A stretch of DNA of 44,036 nt, from the NCBI GenBank assembly GCA_944387205.1, contig CALXDZ010000038.1, positions 1 through 44,036 of the forward strand, written 5' to 3'. Both the position numbers and the translations under genes were made by a program. Below the pieces are notes generated by a model. It did not search any database. It saw only the letters and a list, made by a program, of their open reading frames with translations, and was not told where the DNA came from. Below, piece by piece: positions 22,877 to 29,610 of this stretch. The stretch comes from an uncultured Oscillospiraceae bacterium (GTDB lineage: Bacteria; Bacillota; Clostridia; Oscillospirales; Oscillospiraceae). Positions within the stretch are counted from its first letter, which is position 1. Each line of letters starts with the position of its first letter.

Positions 22877-24091
22877 TCACAGGTTCTCCACCCGGAAGTC
22901 CCCCCGGGCGGTGGCCTCCGCCCGGCGGCGCTTGTCCTCCGCCAGAGCGTCCAGCAGATCGCCGATGATCTGGTTGGACACCAGAAAGCCCTGAGGCGTC
23001 AGGTGCCAGCGGCCGTCCTCTTCCTCCACGGCGTAGCCCGCCTGGCGGCACCGCTCCAGCTCCGGCAGGAAAATCTTGAAACGGCGGCGGTAGGTCCGCT
23101 CGAATTCCCTGGGGTCCACGCCCAGCGTGGTCCGCAGCCGGAGCATGAGATACTCCGTGTCCCGGTCCAGGGTGCCCAATGTCTCCGACTCGGCCACCAT
23201 GGGCGCGCCCTCCAGCACGCCCTTGAGGTACCCGTCCAGGTCCCGGACGAAGCCATAGCGCACGCCGCCGAAGTCCGAGTAGGCCCCGGGGCCAAAGCCG
23301 GCGTACTCGCCCAACGTCCAGTATTTCAGGTTGTGGCGGGAGGCATGGCCGGGCCGGGCGAAGTTGGAGATCTCATACTGCTCGTAGCCCTGGTCCTTCA
23401 GGTACTCCACGGTCCACAGGTACATATCCGCCTGGGCCTCGTCCCCGGGCAGGTTCTCGCTGTCTCTCCGCTGCCATAGGGGCGTGCCCTCCTCCACCTT
23501 GAGGCCGTAGCAGCTCAGGTGCTCGGGGCCCAGGTCCACGGCGGCCCGGAGGTTGTCCTGCCAGCGCTCCAACGTCTGGTCTGGCAGGCCATAGATGAGG
23601 TCCAGAGACACGTCGGGGATCTTGGCCTTCCGGGCGGCGGCCACAGCATCCTTGACCTGCTGGAAGGTGTGGATGCGGCCCAGGCGGCGGAGCTCCTCGT
23701 CGTCGGCAGACTGCATGCCTAAGGAGATGCGGTTAAAGCCCTGGCGGCGCAGGGCGCGGAGCGCCCTCCAGTCCCCGGCGGTGTCCGGGTTGGCCTCGAA
23801 GGTGATCTCGGCGTTTTTGTCCAGGTCGTAGTGCTTCTCCACGGTCTTGAGCAGGCGGCACAGCCGCTTGGCGCCCAGGTAGGAGGGGGTACCGCCGCCG
23901 AAATACACCGTGTCCACCCGGTGGCGCTCCGCCCGGGGAGCGGTCTCTTCCAGGTGGGCGCACAGGGCCTTCACATATTCGTCCATCCGTGCCTCGGACC
24001 GGGGCAGGGAGTAGAAGTCGCAGTAGACGCACTTGCTTTTGCAAAAGGGCACGTGGATATACAGGCCCAGGGGCAGCTTCTGGGGTTTCAT
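22877..24091 (-). CDS. hemW: Radical SAM protein HemW (coproporphyrinogen oxidase-like)
   Basis: A 404-residue radical-SAM enzyme with the [4Fe-4S] motif C17-x3-C21-x2-C24, followed by DF (CVYCDFYSLPR), the HemW form rather than the HemN form. GGGTPSYLG (SAM binding), FEANPDT, RISLGMQSADDEELRRLGR, DLIYGLPDQT and the C-terminal HemN-like winged region (RTTLGVDPREFE) are all present. HemW is thought to handle haem insertion or trafficking; many such genes are annotated as oxygen-independent coproporphyrinogen oxidase. Of two in-frame ATGs (24097 and 24091), the second has ideal spacing to AGGAGG. Its promoter is at 24132-24160. Confidence 0.93.
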   Translation of the reverse strand: MKPQKLPLGLYIHVPFCKSKCVYCDFYSLPRSEARMDEYVKALCAHLEETAPRAERHRVDTVYFGGGTPSYLGAKRLCRLLKTVEKHYDLDKNAEITFEANPDTAGDWRALRALRRQGFNRISLGMQSADDEELRRLGRIHTFQQVKDAVAAARKAKIPDVSLDLIYGLPDQTLERWQDNLRAAVDLGPEHLSCYGLKVEEGTPLWQRRDSENLPGDEAQADMYLWTVEYLKDQGYEQYEISNFARPGHASRHNLKYWTLGEYAGFGPGAYSDFGGVRYGFVRDLDGYLKGVLEGAPMVAESETLGTLDRDTEYLMLRLRTTLGVDPREFERTYRRRFKIFLPELERCRQAGYAVEEEDGRWHLTPQGFLVSNQIIGDLLDALAEDKRRRAEATARGDFRVENL

Positions 24092-24131
24092 GGGCATCGG
24101 CCTCCTGTCGGGAATGAGGGTTCGTGGGAAT

Positions 24132-24160
24132 AGTCTATCCTTTTCCGGGGCTTCTGACAA
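24132..24160 (-). promoter_or_regulatory. Promoter of hemW
   Basis: On the minus strand TTGTCA (24155-24160), 17 bases, TAGACT (24132-24137), about 40 bases before the start. Confidence 0.65.
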
Positions 24161-24275
24161 GGTGTTTTGGAAAAATGGCAAAGGCCGTGCTTTTGCAAGT
24201 GCGGGGGATGGGCCTTGTTTCGAAAAGCATCAGCGCCGAGACCGGCGCAGGAGGGGCACCGGTTCGGTGCCCAGA

Positions 24276-24389
24276 ATGCTTACACCGTCGCGGCATTGCG
24301 ATTCCCGGGCATTTCATGCCCGCCAATCGCGCCGCATCCTCGAAAGCGGCTCGCTTGCTCCGCCACCGGCGGCGCTTCGCCGCTTTCCC
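24276..24389 (+). repeat. Left 114-bp arm of the inverted repeat
   Basis: Starts ATGCTTACACCGTCGCGG and ends CGCTTCGCCGCTTTCCC. It is identical over its full length to the reverse complement of 24931-25044. Confidence 0.97.
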
Positions 24390-24930
24390 ACATTTTCTTT
24401 TGTCTTGGCAAAAGACAAGGTGAATTGCCCGAAGGGCAAGAGAGGGGCCCCTGGGGGCAAACGTGCCGCGCCCGGTACAAAAGAAAACCGCCTTTTTATC
24501 GGCCTTTTAGTCCGACCGGCGAAAATGGGTTTGGTCTCATCCAGCTGCGCTAAACGACGGGCACTCCCATGACGCTTGCGCCGCAGTTGTCCCGTTTCAA
24601 ATAACCTGTTGGTGCAAATAGGACTGCTTTGCGCAACAGCGCCGCTGCCGCTCAGTGGGCAGAAGAAGAACGTATATGCACCTGTGGGCAGAAGCATTCT
24701 ACGAATGCTGGGCCTAGCGGCAGCGGCGCAAGAGGGACCACGGGTCCTCTTTGCACCCTCAGGTTTGCACCCAATGTCACAAATGCGGCCTAAGCGTCAT
24801 GGGAGTGCCGGACGAGGAGCGCAGCCGGAAACAGCCAAGCAAATTACTGCCCAATGTTCTCATAGAGCCGCGTCTCTCTTTTTCTCTTACACCGGGCGCG
24901 GCGCATTCTCTTTTTTGGAAAAAGAGAATG

Positions 24931-25044
24931 GGGAAAGCGGCGAAGCGCCGCCGGTGGCGGAGCAAGCGAGCCGCTTTCGAGGATGCGGCGCGATTGGCGG
25001 GCATGAAATGCCCGGGAATCGCAATGCCGCGACGGTGTAAGCAT
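24931..25044 (-). repeat. Right 114-bp arm of the inverted repeat
   Basis: Exact reverse complement of the left arm. The complete lack of substitutions implies recent duplication, gene conversion between arms, or strong constraint. Confidence 0.97.
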
Positions 25045-25142
25045 CTTCCCACGCTTGCAAAGCGTGAACCCCGCGCCCGGCGCGCAGCGCCGGAGCATAT
25101 TCGGCGCCGGCGCTTATCGACACAATCTGCCCCGCAGGCATT

Positions 25143-25349
25143 TCAGGGCTTGTCCGCCCGATACTCGGCGATGTCCTCCAGGCCGCATTCCAGCACGGCA
25201 CACAGCTTATCGAGGGTCTTGGTCTCTATATTCTCGTTGGCCCGCAGGCGGCGGACCGTTTTGCTGTCAATGCCGCAGTGCTCCCGGAGCTGATAGGTGC
25301 TCACGCCCTTTTTCTCCATGGTGCTCCACAGTCTGTCAAATACGATCAT
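25143..25349 (-). CDS. Small XRE-family helix-turn-helix regulator
   Basis: A 68-residue Cro/C1-type DNA-binding protein (HTH_26-like). Helices run through FDRLWSTMEKKGVSTYQLREHCGIDSKTVRRLRANENIETKTLDKLCAVLECGLEDI, with the turn at GID and recognition helix SKTVRRLRA. The ATG at 25349 follows AAGGGGGAACG; in-frame sequence further upstream contains promoter DNA. It is divergent from the AbrB-like gene across 116 bp that hold a consensus promoter and an operator-like palindrome, so autoregulation and control of the neighbour are likely. Such small XRE proteins are often phage- or element-derived, and the inverted-repeat element lies 100 bases away. Confidence 0.85.
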   Translation of the reverse strand: MIVFDRLWSTMEKKGVSTYQLREHCGIDSKTVRRLRANENIETKTLDKLCAVLECGLEDIAEYRADKP

Positions 25350-25365
25350 GGTCGTTCCCCCTTTG

Positions 25366-25394
25366 TTGACACCAGTCAGTATGGGGGTTATAAT
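25366..25394 (+). promoter_or_regulatory. Consensus promoter of the AbrB-like gene
   Basis: TTGACA (25366-25371), exactly 17 bases, TATAAT (25389-25394): a perfect sigma-A promoter, which usually implies tight repression. A minus-strand -10 (TATAAC, 25387-25392) for the XRE gene overlaps it. Confidence 0.9.
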
Positions 25395-25406
25395 CTTTTC
25401 TATTAA

Positions 25407-25421
25407 GGGGATATAATCCCC
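25407..25421. promoter_or_regulatory. Operator-like palindrome between the XRE and AbrB-like genes
   Basis: GGGGATATAATCCCC is a perfect dyad (GGGGAT/ATCCCC around ATA). A related half-site, GGGGGTTATAATC, covers the -10 of the plus promoter at 25383-25395. Position just downstream of the plus promoter and over the expected minus -35 suits repression in both directions, probably by the XRE protein. Confidence 0.55.
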
Positions 25422-25465
25422 ATATATGGAGAACAAACCTTACAAAACAAAGGGGTGGCACACCT

Positions 25466-25717
25466 ATGAAACTGCTGGCACGACTGCGTATAGACGAGCA
25501 CGGTCATTTATCTCTGCCCCAGGAGGCCCTTTCCGCCCTGGGCCTGACCGCCGGCGACTCTTTGGACCTCTTTTTGGATGGCAAGGTGTCTGTGCTTTGG
25601 ATGCAGAAATCTGCCCCCATGTGCATCAACTGTCAAAGCCGAAAGGACCTTTACCGGCTGCCTGGCGGAAAATATATTTGTCGCCGGTGTTTGAGCCTGG
25701 CAGAATGGGACGGCTGA
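25466..25717 (+). CDS. AbrB/SpoVT-like DNA-binding protein with a C4 zinc knuckle
   Basis: An 83-residue protein. Residues 1-45 match the swapped-hairpin AbrB/SpoVT/MazE fold (RLRIDEHGHLSLPQEALSALGLTAGDSLDLFLDGKVSVL), used by transition-state regulators and antitoxins. Residues 53-75 form a C4 zinc ribbon (C53, C56, C72, C75), an arrangement found in clostridial AbrB-like proteins. The ATG at 25466 follows AAAGGGGTGG, and the gene has a perfect promoter. Its stop codon lies in the loop of the terminator. It is divergent from an XRE regulator. No toxin gene adjoins it, so a transcription-regulator role is likelier than an antitoxin. Confidence 0.85.
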   Translation: MKLLARLRIDEHGHLSLPQEALSALGLTAGDSLDLFLDGKVSVLWMQKSAPMCINCQSRKDLYRLPGGKYICRRCLSLAEWDG

Positions 25718-25732
25718 GGCCGTCCTTTTTTT
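25708..25732 (+). terminator. Terminator overlapping the stop codon of the AbrB-like gene
   Basis: GGACGGC (25708-25714), loop TGAG (the TGA is the stop codon), GCCGTCC (25719-25725), then seven T. Confidence 0.93.
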
Positions 25733-25745
25733 GCCCCTTGACCGC

Positions 25746-25775
25746 GCATAAACTTCGCCCCTACGGCAAACACTA
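25746..25775 (+). promoter_or_regulatory. Forespore (sigma-F/G type) promoter of spoVAC
   Basis: GCATA (25746-25750), 15 bases, GCAAACACTA (25766-25775). This matches GYWTA fully and GGNNANAHTR with one mismatch. Same geometry as the promoter upstream of gpr. Confidence 0.6.
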
Positions 25776-25798
25776 CGGGCAAAAGGAGTTGGTTTGCC

Positions 25799-26239
25799 AT
25801 GGATCTTTCCCCGGAGGAATATCAGCAGTATGTGAGGGAAAAGCAGAAAAAATCGCCCCTGGTGAAGAATCTTCTGTTCGCATTTGTCATCGGCGGCGCT
25901 ATCTGCGTGGTGGGCCAGTTCATCCGTGAGGCCTGGATCGCCGGGGGCCTCAGCGAGGAGGACGCAGGCACCGCCACCTCCATCTCACTCATCCTGCTCT
26001 CGGCCCTGCTCACAGGATTGAACCTCTACAACAAGCTGGCCCGCTACGGCGGGGCGGGGACATTGGTGCCCATTACCGGCTTTGCCAACGCGGTGGTGTC
26101 CCCGGCCATCGACTTCAAAAGCGAGGGCTTCATCACCGGCATGGCCGCCAAGATGTTCCTCATCGCCGGGCCGGTCATCGTCTTCGGCACCGCCGCCAGC
26201 GTGATCTACGGCGTGGTTTTGCTGCTTCTGGGCAGCTGA
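25799..26239 (+). CDS. spoVAC: Stage V sporulation protein AC (SpoVAC)
   Basis: A 146-residue membrane protein of the SpoVAC/SpoVAEB family, part of the inner-spore-membrane channel for dipicolinic acid uptake and release. Family marks: the N-terminal Y-x-x-YVREKQKKSPLVKNLLFAFVIGGAICVVGQ, LLTGLNLYNKLARYGGAGTLVPITGFANAVVSPAIDFKSEGFITGMAAKMFLIAGPVI, and about four to five hydrophobic segments. AAAGGAG precedes the ATG at 25799. In most spore formers spoVAC sits with spoVAD and spoVAEB; here a terminator follows at once, so it is either a lone copy or the operon has split. The forespore-type promoter supports expression during sporulation. Confidence 0.93.
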   Translation: MDLSPEEYQQYVREKQKKSPLVKNLLFAFVIGGAICVVGQFIREAWIAGGLSEEDAGTATSISLILLSALLTGLNLYNKLARYGGAGTLVPITGFANAVVSPAIDFKSEGFITGMAAKMFLIAGPVIVFGTAASVIYGVVLLLLGS

Positions 26240-26247
26240 CGGCTCCC

Positions 26248-26283
26248 AGCCGCCGGGCTCATCTATGAGCCCGGCGGCTTTTT
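26248..26283 (+). terminator. Terminator of spoVAC
   Basis: A 14-bp perfect stem AGCCGCCGGGCTCA (26248-26261) / TGAGCCCGGCGGCT (26266-26279), loop TCTA, T run. Confidence 0.95.
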
Positions 26284-26301
26284 CCGCACGCCTGGGGAAA
26301 A

Positions 26302-26331
26302 TTGACGGCCGGGGAGGGGATATGCTACATT
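26302..26331 (+). promoter_or_regulatory. Promoter upstream of the first sigma-factor gene
   Basis: TTGACG (26302-26307), 18 bases ending TGC, TACATT (26326-26331). A GGAAAATT just upstream (26296-26303) also occurs upstream of the second sigma gene and might belong to an ECF-type promoter; this is tentative. Confidence 0.45.
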
Positions 26332-26423
26332 GAAAAAAAGCCGTCACATCCCGCCCCGGTTTTCGTCCAGAGGGGCAAGGAGCCTCAGAGGCTCCGGGAA
26401 AAACGAGAGAAGGGGGAAGCGCC

Positions 26424-26981
26424 ATGGAGGACGCCGCCATCGTGGCTCTATACTGGCAGCGCAGCGAGGAGGCCATCACCGCCTCCGACGAGAAGTACGG
26501 CGCGCTGTGCCACACCCTGGCCTACAACATCCTCAAGGCCCATGAGGACGCGGAGGAGTGCGTCAACGACACCTGGCACCGGGCCTGGGTCACCATGCCG
26601 CCTCAGCGGCCCGGGTCATTGCGGGCCTACTTCTGCCGCATCGTCCGCAACCTCTCCATCGACCGCTGGCGTTCCCGCCGGAGCCGCAAGCGGGGCCAGG
26701 GGCTGGAGAGCCTGGTGCTGGAGCTGGAGGAGTGCGTCCCCGCGGTGCCCAGCGCCGAGGAGCAGTGGGAGACGGAGGAGATCGCCGGGGCCATCGCCCG
26801 GTGGCTGGAGGGCCAGAGCGAAGCCGACCGGCGGCTCTTCCTGGGCCGGTACTTTTACGGCGCGGCGGTGGGGGACCTGGCCCGGTCCGCCGCCGTCACC
26901 CCCAACGCCCTGAGCCAGCGGCTGCGCCGCCTGCGCCAGTCCCTGGCCCGGGCCCTGGAAGAGGAGGGAGTGGGACTATGA
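26424..26981 (+). CDS. ECF-type RNA polymerase sigma factor (copy 1)
   Basis: A 185-residue sigma-70-family protein with region 2 (about 20-90; HEDAEECVNDTWHRAWVTMPPQRPGSLRAYFCRIVRNLSIDRWR) and region 4 (about 125-180; LFLGRYFYGAAVGDLARSAAVTPNALSQRLRRLRQSLARAL). It should redirect RNA polymerase to a small regulon, often including itself. The ATG at 26424 follows AGGGGGAAG. The stop overlaps the ATG of the membrane partner (ATGA), so translation is coupled, as for sigma/anti-sigma pairs. A paralogue of the same length with its own partner lies in mirror orientation 2.6 kb away. Confidence 0.92.
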   Translation: MEDAAIVALYWQRSEEAITASDEKYGALCHTLAYNILKAHEDAEECVNDTWHRAWVTMPPQRPGSLRAYFCRIVRNLSIDRWRSRRSRKRGQGLESLVLELEECVPAVPSAEEQWETEEIAGAIARWLEGQSEADRRLFLGRYFYGAAVGDLARSAAVTPNALSQRLRRLRQSLARALEEEGVGL

Positions 26982-28579
26982 GCAAGGAGAGTTTTCGCCT
27001 GCTGGAGGCCATGAGCGCCCTGCCCGACCACCTGGTGGACCAATTCGCCCCGGAGGAGGCGGACCGGCCGGAGCAAAAGTCCGGCATCCGGTCCGGCGGA
27101 AGGGCCCCCGGCGGCCCCCGCCTGGGCCGGCGCCGCCGCTGGGTCCGGTGGGCCGGGGCAGCCGCGGCGTGCCTGTGTCTGGCGGCGGGCCTCTGGCTGT
27201 ATTTTCTGCCCGGGATGGGCAGCAGCGCCGGCGCCGGAGGCGCGGCCGGGGAAGAGGGAGCGGTGTTCCAGTCCTACGCCGGGCCCGTGCTGCCCCTGGC
27301 CCTCAGTGAGGAGAACGAGGCCGTCACCGCGGAGCGCACCCTCACCTGGGACTTTGCCCCCTGGGAAAAGGTGTGGATCTCCCATGAGGAGGCGGCGGAC
27401 CGGTCGGGCCTGACCGGGTCGGACCGGCAGGCGCTGCTGGAGGACCTGTGGGAGACCTGGCCGGAGGGGGGCCGATATGAGAGCTCCACCGACGTACAGG
27501 TCACCGACGCCTACACCCTCACCAATACAACAAACGAGGACCAGCACCTCACCCTCCGCTATCCCTTCACCGCCTCCCTGCGCACCCTGGAGGAGGAAAC
27601 GCCGGTGCTGACGGCGGGGGAGGAGACCCTGGAGACCACCCTGGCGGTGGGCCGGAGCGAAACCTATCTCTCCTCCTGGACGGACTGTGAGGAACTGCTG
27701 GCCCGGGGCACCGTGGAGGAGACGGACCTCTCCGCTCTGGCGGTCACCGTCTACCGCTTCACGGACCCCTACGGCCCGGAGGAGAGCGACGAGGCCCCCA
27801 ACCCCAGCCTGCAGGTCCGCTTCTCCCTGGACTACGACGCCACCGTCGTTTTGCGCTTCGGCTTTGAGGGGGGCAGCTACGACCGGGAGGCCGGGGAGAT
27901 GTGCCAGAGCTTCTCCATCCCCCGGCCCGGGGAGAAGAGCTACCGCCAGGAGCGGGTGCTGATCGTGCTGGGAGAGGACGTGGAGGACCTTAGCGTCACC
28001 GGCACGGTGTCCGGCGGCGCCGACAGCGCCCCCCTGGATGGCTGCGGCGTGACGGTGGAGCGGTATGAAAGCGACCTGGCCGCCGTGCTGAAGGAGCTGG
28101 AAAATCCCCTGTGGGAGGCCCTCAGCGGAAGCGGGGACCGAGAGCTTTTCTTCCGGTGCCTTTCCCAGACCCTGAAAGAGAATCTGGAGACCCCCGGCTG
28201 GACCTGGCAGCAGGGGGCCGTGAACCTGATGGACCTGGGCTCCCAGGTGCTGACGGCGGACCGGGTGTGCTATTTGGAGGCCTCCGTCACCGTGCCTGCC
28301 GGGGGCAGCCTGACCCTCACCGCCTCCCTGACCAAGGCCGCCAGCCACGACTACGCCGGAGGCGGCGGAGAGACCGGGCTCCGGGGCTACGACCTGGTGA
28401 CCACCCTGGGGTCCAACCTGCGCTTCACCCGCCAGCAGGCGGTCATTGAGGACCGGGGCCTGGTGGAGATCGCGGAGCAGAACCTGGGCTTCGACCTTGC
28501 CGCCGGCATCCGCCGGGTGGAGCTGTCCCTGGATGAGCCCCATTACTATCTGACGGTCCGGGCCAGGACGGAGGAATAA
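26978..28579 (+). CDS. Membrane-anchored partner (putative anti-sigma factor) of sigma copy 1
   Basis: A 533-residue single-pass membrane protein. Residues 1-55 are cytosolic (FRLLEAMSALPDHLVDQF, then basic), with a transmembrane helix at about 57-78 (AGAAAACLCLAAGLWLYFLPG). The large extracytoplasmic part (80-533) is acidic and beta-rich, with no domain I can name. The gene overlaps the sigma gene by four bases, the usual sign of a cognate regulator. The N-terminal LxEAMSALPDHLVDQ resembles the ALGEIDEGYCAQAL segment of the second partner protein, pointing to a shared sigma-binding or recognition segment. The assignment as anti-sigma is by context; no ZAS motif is present. Confidence 0.7.
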   Translation: MSKESFRLLEAMSALPDHLVDQFAPEEADRPEQKSGIRSGGRAPGGPRLGRRRRWVRWAGAAAACLCLAAGLWLYFLPGMGSSAGAGGAAGEEGAVFQSYAGPVLPLALSEENEAVTAERTLTWDFAPWEKVWISHEEAADRSGLTGSDRQALLEDLWETWPEGGRYESSTDVQVTDAYTLTNTTNEDQHLTLRYPFTASLRTLEEETPVLTAGEETLETTLAVGRSETYLSSWTDCEELLARGTVEETDLSALAVTVYRFTDPYGPEESDEAPNPSLQVRFSLDYDATVVLRFGFEGGSYDREAGEMCQSFSIPRPGEKSYRQERVLIVLGEDVEDLSVTGTVSGGADSAPLDGCGVTVERYESDLAAVLKELENPLWEALSGSGDRELFFRCLSQTLKENLETPGWTWQQGAVNLMDLGSQVLTADRVCYLEASVTVPAGGSLTLTASLTKAASHDYAGGGGETGLRGYDLVTTLGSNLRFTRQQAVIEDRGLVEIAEQNLGFDLAAGIRRVELSLDEPHYYLTVRARTEE

Positions 28580-28586
28580 AACAGCA

Positions 28587-28623
28587 AAAGGAGCGGACGG
28601 CGCACGCCGTCCGCTCCTTTTTT
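28587..28623. terminator. Bidirectional terminator between the two sigma modules
   Basis: A 15-bp stem (28587-28601 with 28606-28620), loop GCAC, then T run. It ends both convergent operons. Confidence 0.93.
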
Positions 28624-28629
28624 CGCCTC

Positions 28630-29610
28630 TCAGGTTCCGGGGTATTCCAGGGCCCGGGGCACCCGGTAGACCATGCCCTGTAAGGTTCCGTCCGCTTGCC
28701 GGCAGATCACCGGCAGATAGACGCTGAGCCCCTCGGGGCCCGGAGCCCGGAACATGCCGCAGCGCTGGATGCCGTCTGCGTCCAGGTCCTCCTGCCGCAC
28801 CGTATGCCAGGTGGTGGTGCCCTCCACGGAGCACTCGTACTCGTCCTCCACGTCGGTCACGCTGTCCTCCACCAGGATGCAGTCCTCCAGAGGCAGGGTC
28901 TCATAGTAGGCAGACTCTGCCCGGGACTTCTCCAGGTCCTCCGGGGACAGGAGCTGGCCGCTGACGGCCCCCATACCGCTCAGGTCCACCGTCAGCTGCT
29001 CCGTCTGCTGCCGCCCGCTGACAAAGGTGGCCTGGGCGGTGACGGTGACGGCCTGGGGGTGGGCGTGGGGGTCCTCGGTGGCGGTGCCCCAGAAGAGGAG
29101 GGTGTCCTCCAATTCCTCCGCCGGCACCGTGGCCTGGCTCCCCAAAATCTCAAAGTCATGGCCCCACACGGCCAGCCGCTGCTCCGAGCCCACAAAGAGC
29201 TTGGGCAGGTCCTTCTCCTGCCGCAGCTCGGACAGGTCCTGCCGGGCCAGGAAGCCCTGCTCCACGGAGAAGGTCACTTCCTTCAGATCCTCGCCCCGGC
29301 AGCCCAGGGCCACGTTGATATAGAGGTTCTCCCCGTCGTAGTAGCCGCCCCACACGTCCTCCTCGTCCAGCAGCAGCTCCTGGAGCGTCACCTGTCCCGC
29401 CTCATCCTGGGTCAGGGCGTAGGCCTGCAAGACGAAGTCCCCGCCCCGGCCCGGCAGTACCAGGGCCAGGGTCAGCGCCGCCGCTAGGCACAAGCAGGCG
29501 GCCGCCGCCCACAGGGGTCTCCTGTGCCGCCGGGGCTTGTAGGCCAGAGCCTGGGCGCAGTAGCCCTCGTCGATCTCACCCAACGCCTTGGAAAATTCCC
29601 GTACATCCAT
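28630..29610 (-). CDS. Membrane-anchored partner (putative anti-sigma factor) of sigma copy 2
   Basis: A 326-residue single-pass protein. The cytosolic N-terminus is MDVREFSKALGEIDEGYCAQALAYKPRRHRRP, followed by a transmembrane helix at about 33-53 and an extracytoplasmic domain (55-326) of unknown fold with many acidic residues. The start ATG overlaps the stop of the sigma gene by one base (TGATG), giving coupled translation. It is shorter than its counterpart in the mirror module and matches it only in overall plan and in the N-terminal segment. Role inferred from position and topology. Confidence 0.7.
   Translation of the reverse strand: MDVREFSKALGEIDEGYCAQALAYKPRRHRRPLWAAAACLCLAAALTLALVLPGRGGDFVLQAYALTQDEAGQVTLQELLLDEEDVWGGYYDGENLYINVALGCRGEDLKEVTFSVEQGFLARQDLSELRQEKDLPKLFVGSEQRLAVWGHDFEILGSQATVPAEELEDTLLFWGTATEDPHAHPQAVTVTAQATFVSGRQQTEQLTVDLSGMGAVSGQLLSPEDLEKSRAESAYYETLPLEDCILVEDSVTDVEDEYECSVEGTTTWHTVRQEDLDADGIQRCGMFRAPGPEGLSVYLPVICRQADGTLQGMVYRVPRALEYPGT

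Larger units (their letters stand above)
24276..25044. mobile_element. Gene-free inverted-repeat element (MITE-like or structured-RNA locus)
   Basis: Two 114-bp arms, 24276-24389 and 24931-25044, are exact reverse complements by base-by-base comparison. They bracket 541 bp with no credible gene. Symmetry continues inward in degraded form. Next to each arm is a different hairpin (TTGTCTT/AAGACAA on the left, ATTCTCTTTTT/AAAAAGAGAAT on the right). Then comes a shared GCCGCGCCCGG block (near 24467 and 24893), then a shared GGCACTCCCATGACGCTT block (near 24559 and 24800). At the centre GCGCCGCTGCCGCT (24639-24652) faces its complement (24716-24729). Just outside each arm is another, non-identical hairpin (24254-24272; 25051-25065). 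This reads as two modular repeat units head to head. No transposase and no clear target duplication were seen. Short reading frames across the arms repeat the same peptides in both orientations and are likely spurious. Confidence 0.75.

Noticed and set aside
24276..25044. Reading frames of 60-180 codons across the inverted repeat
   Set aside because: They give the same peptides from both arms in opposite orientation and have no ribosome sites; they follow from the repeat and are not genes.
24276..25044. CRISPR array
   Set aside because: There are only two arms, inverted rather than direct, far longer than CRISPR repeats, and no cas genes are present.
25466..25717. AbrB-like protein as antitoxin of a toxin-antitoxin pair
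   Set aside because: The neighbour is a divergent XRE regulator and the gene ends in its own terminator; no toxin-like gene adjoins.
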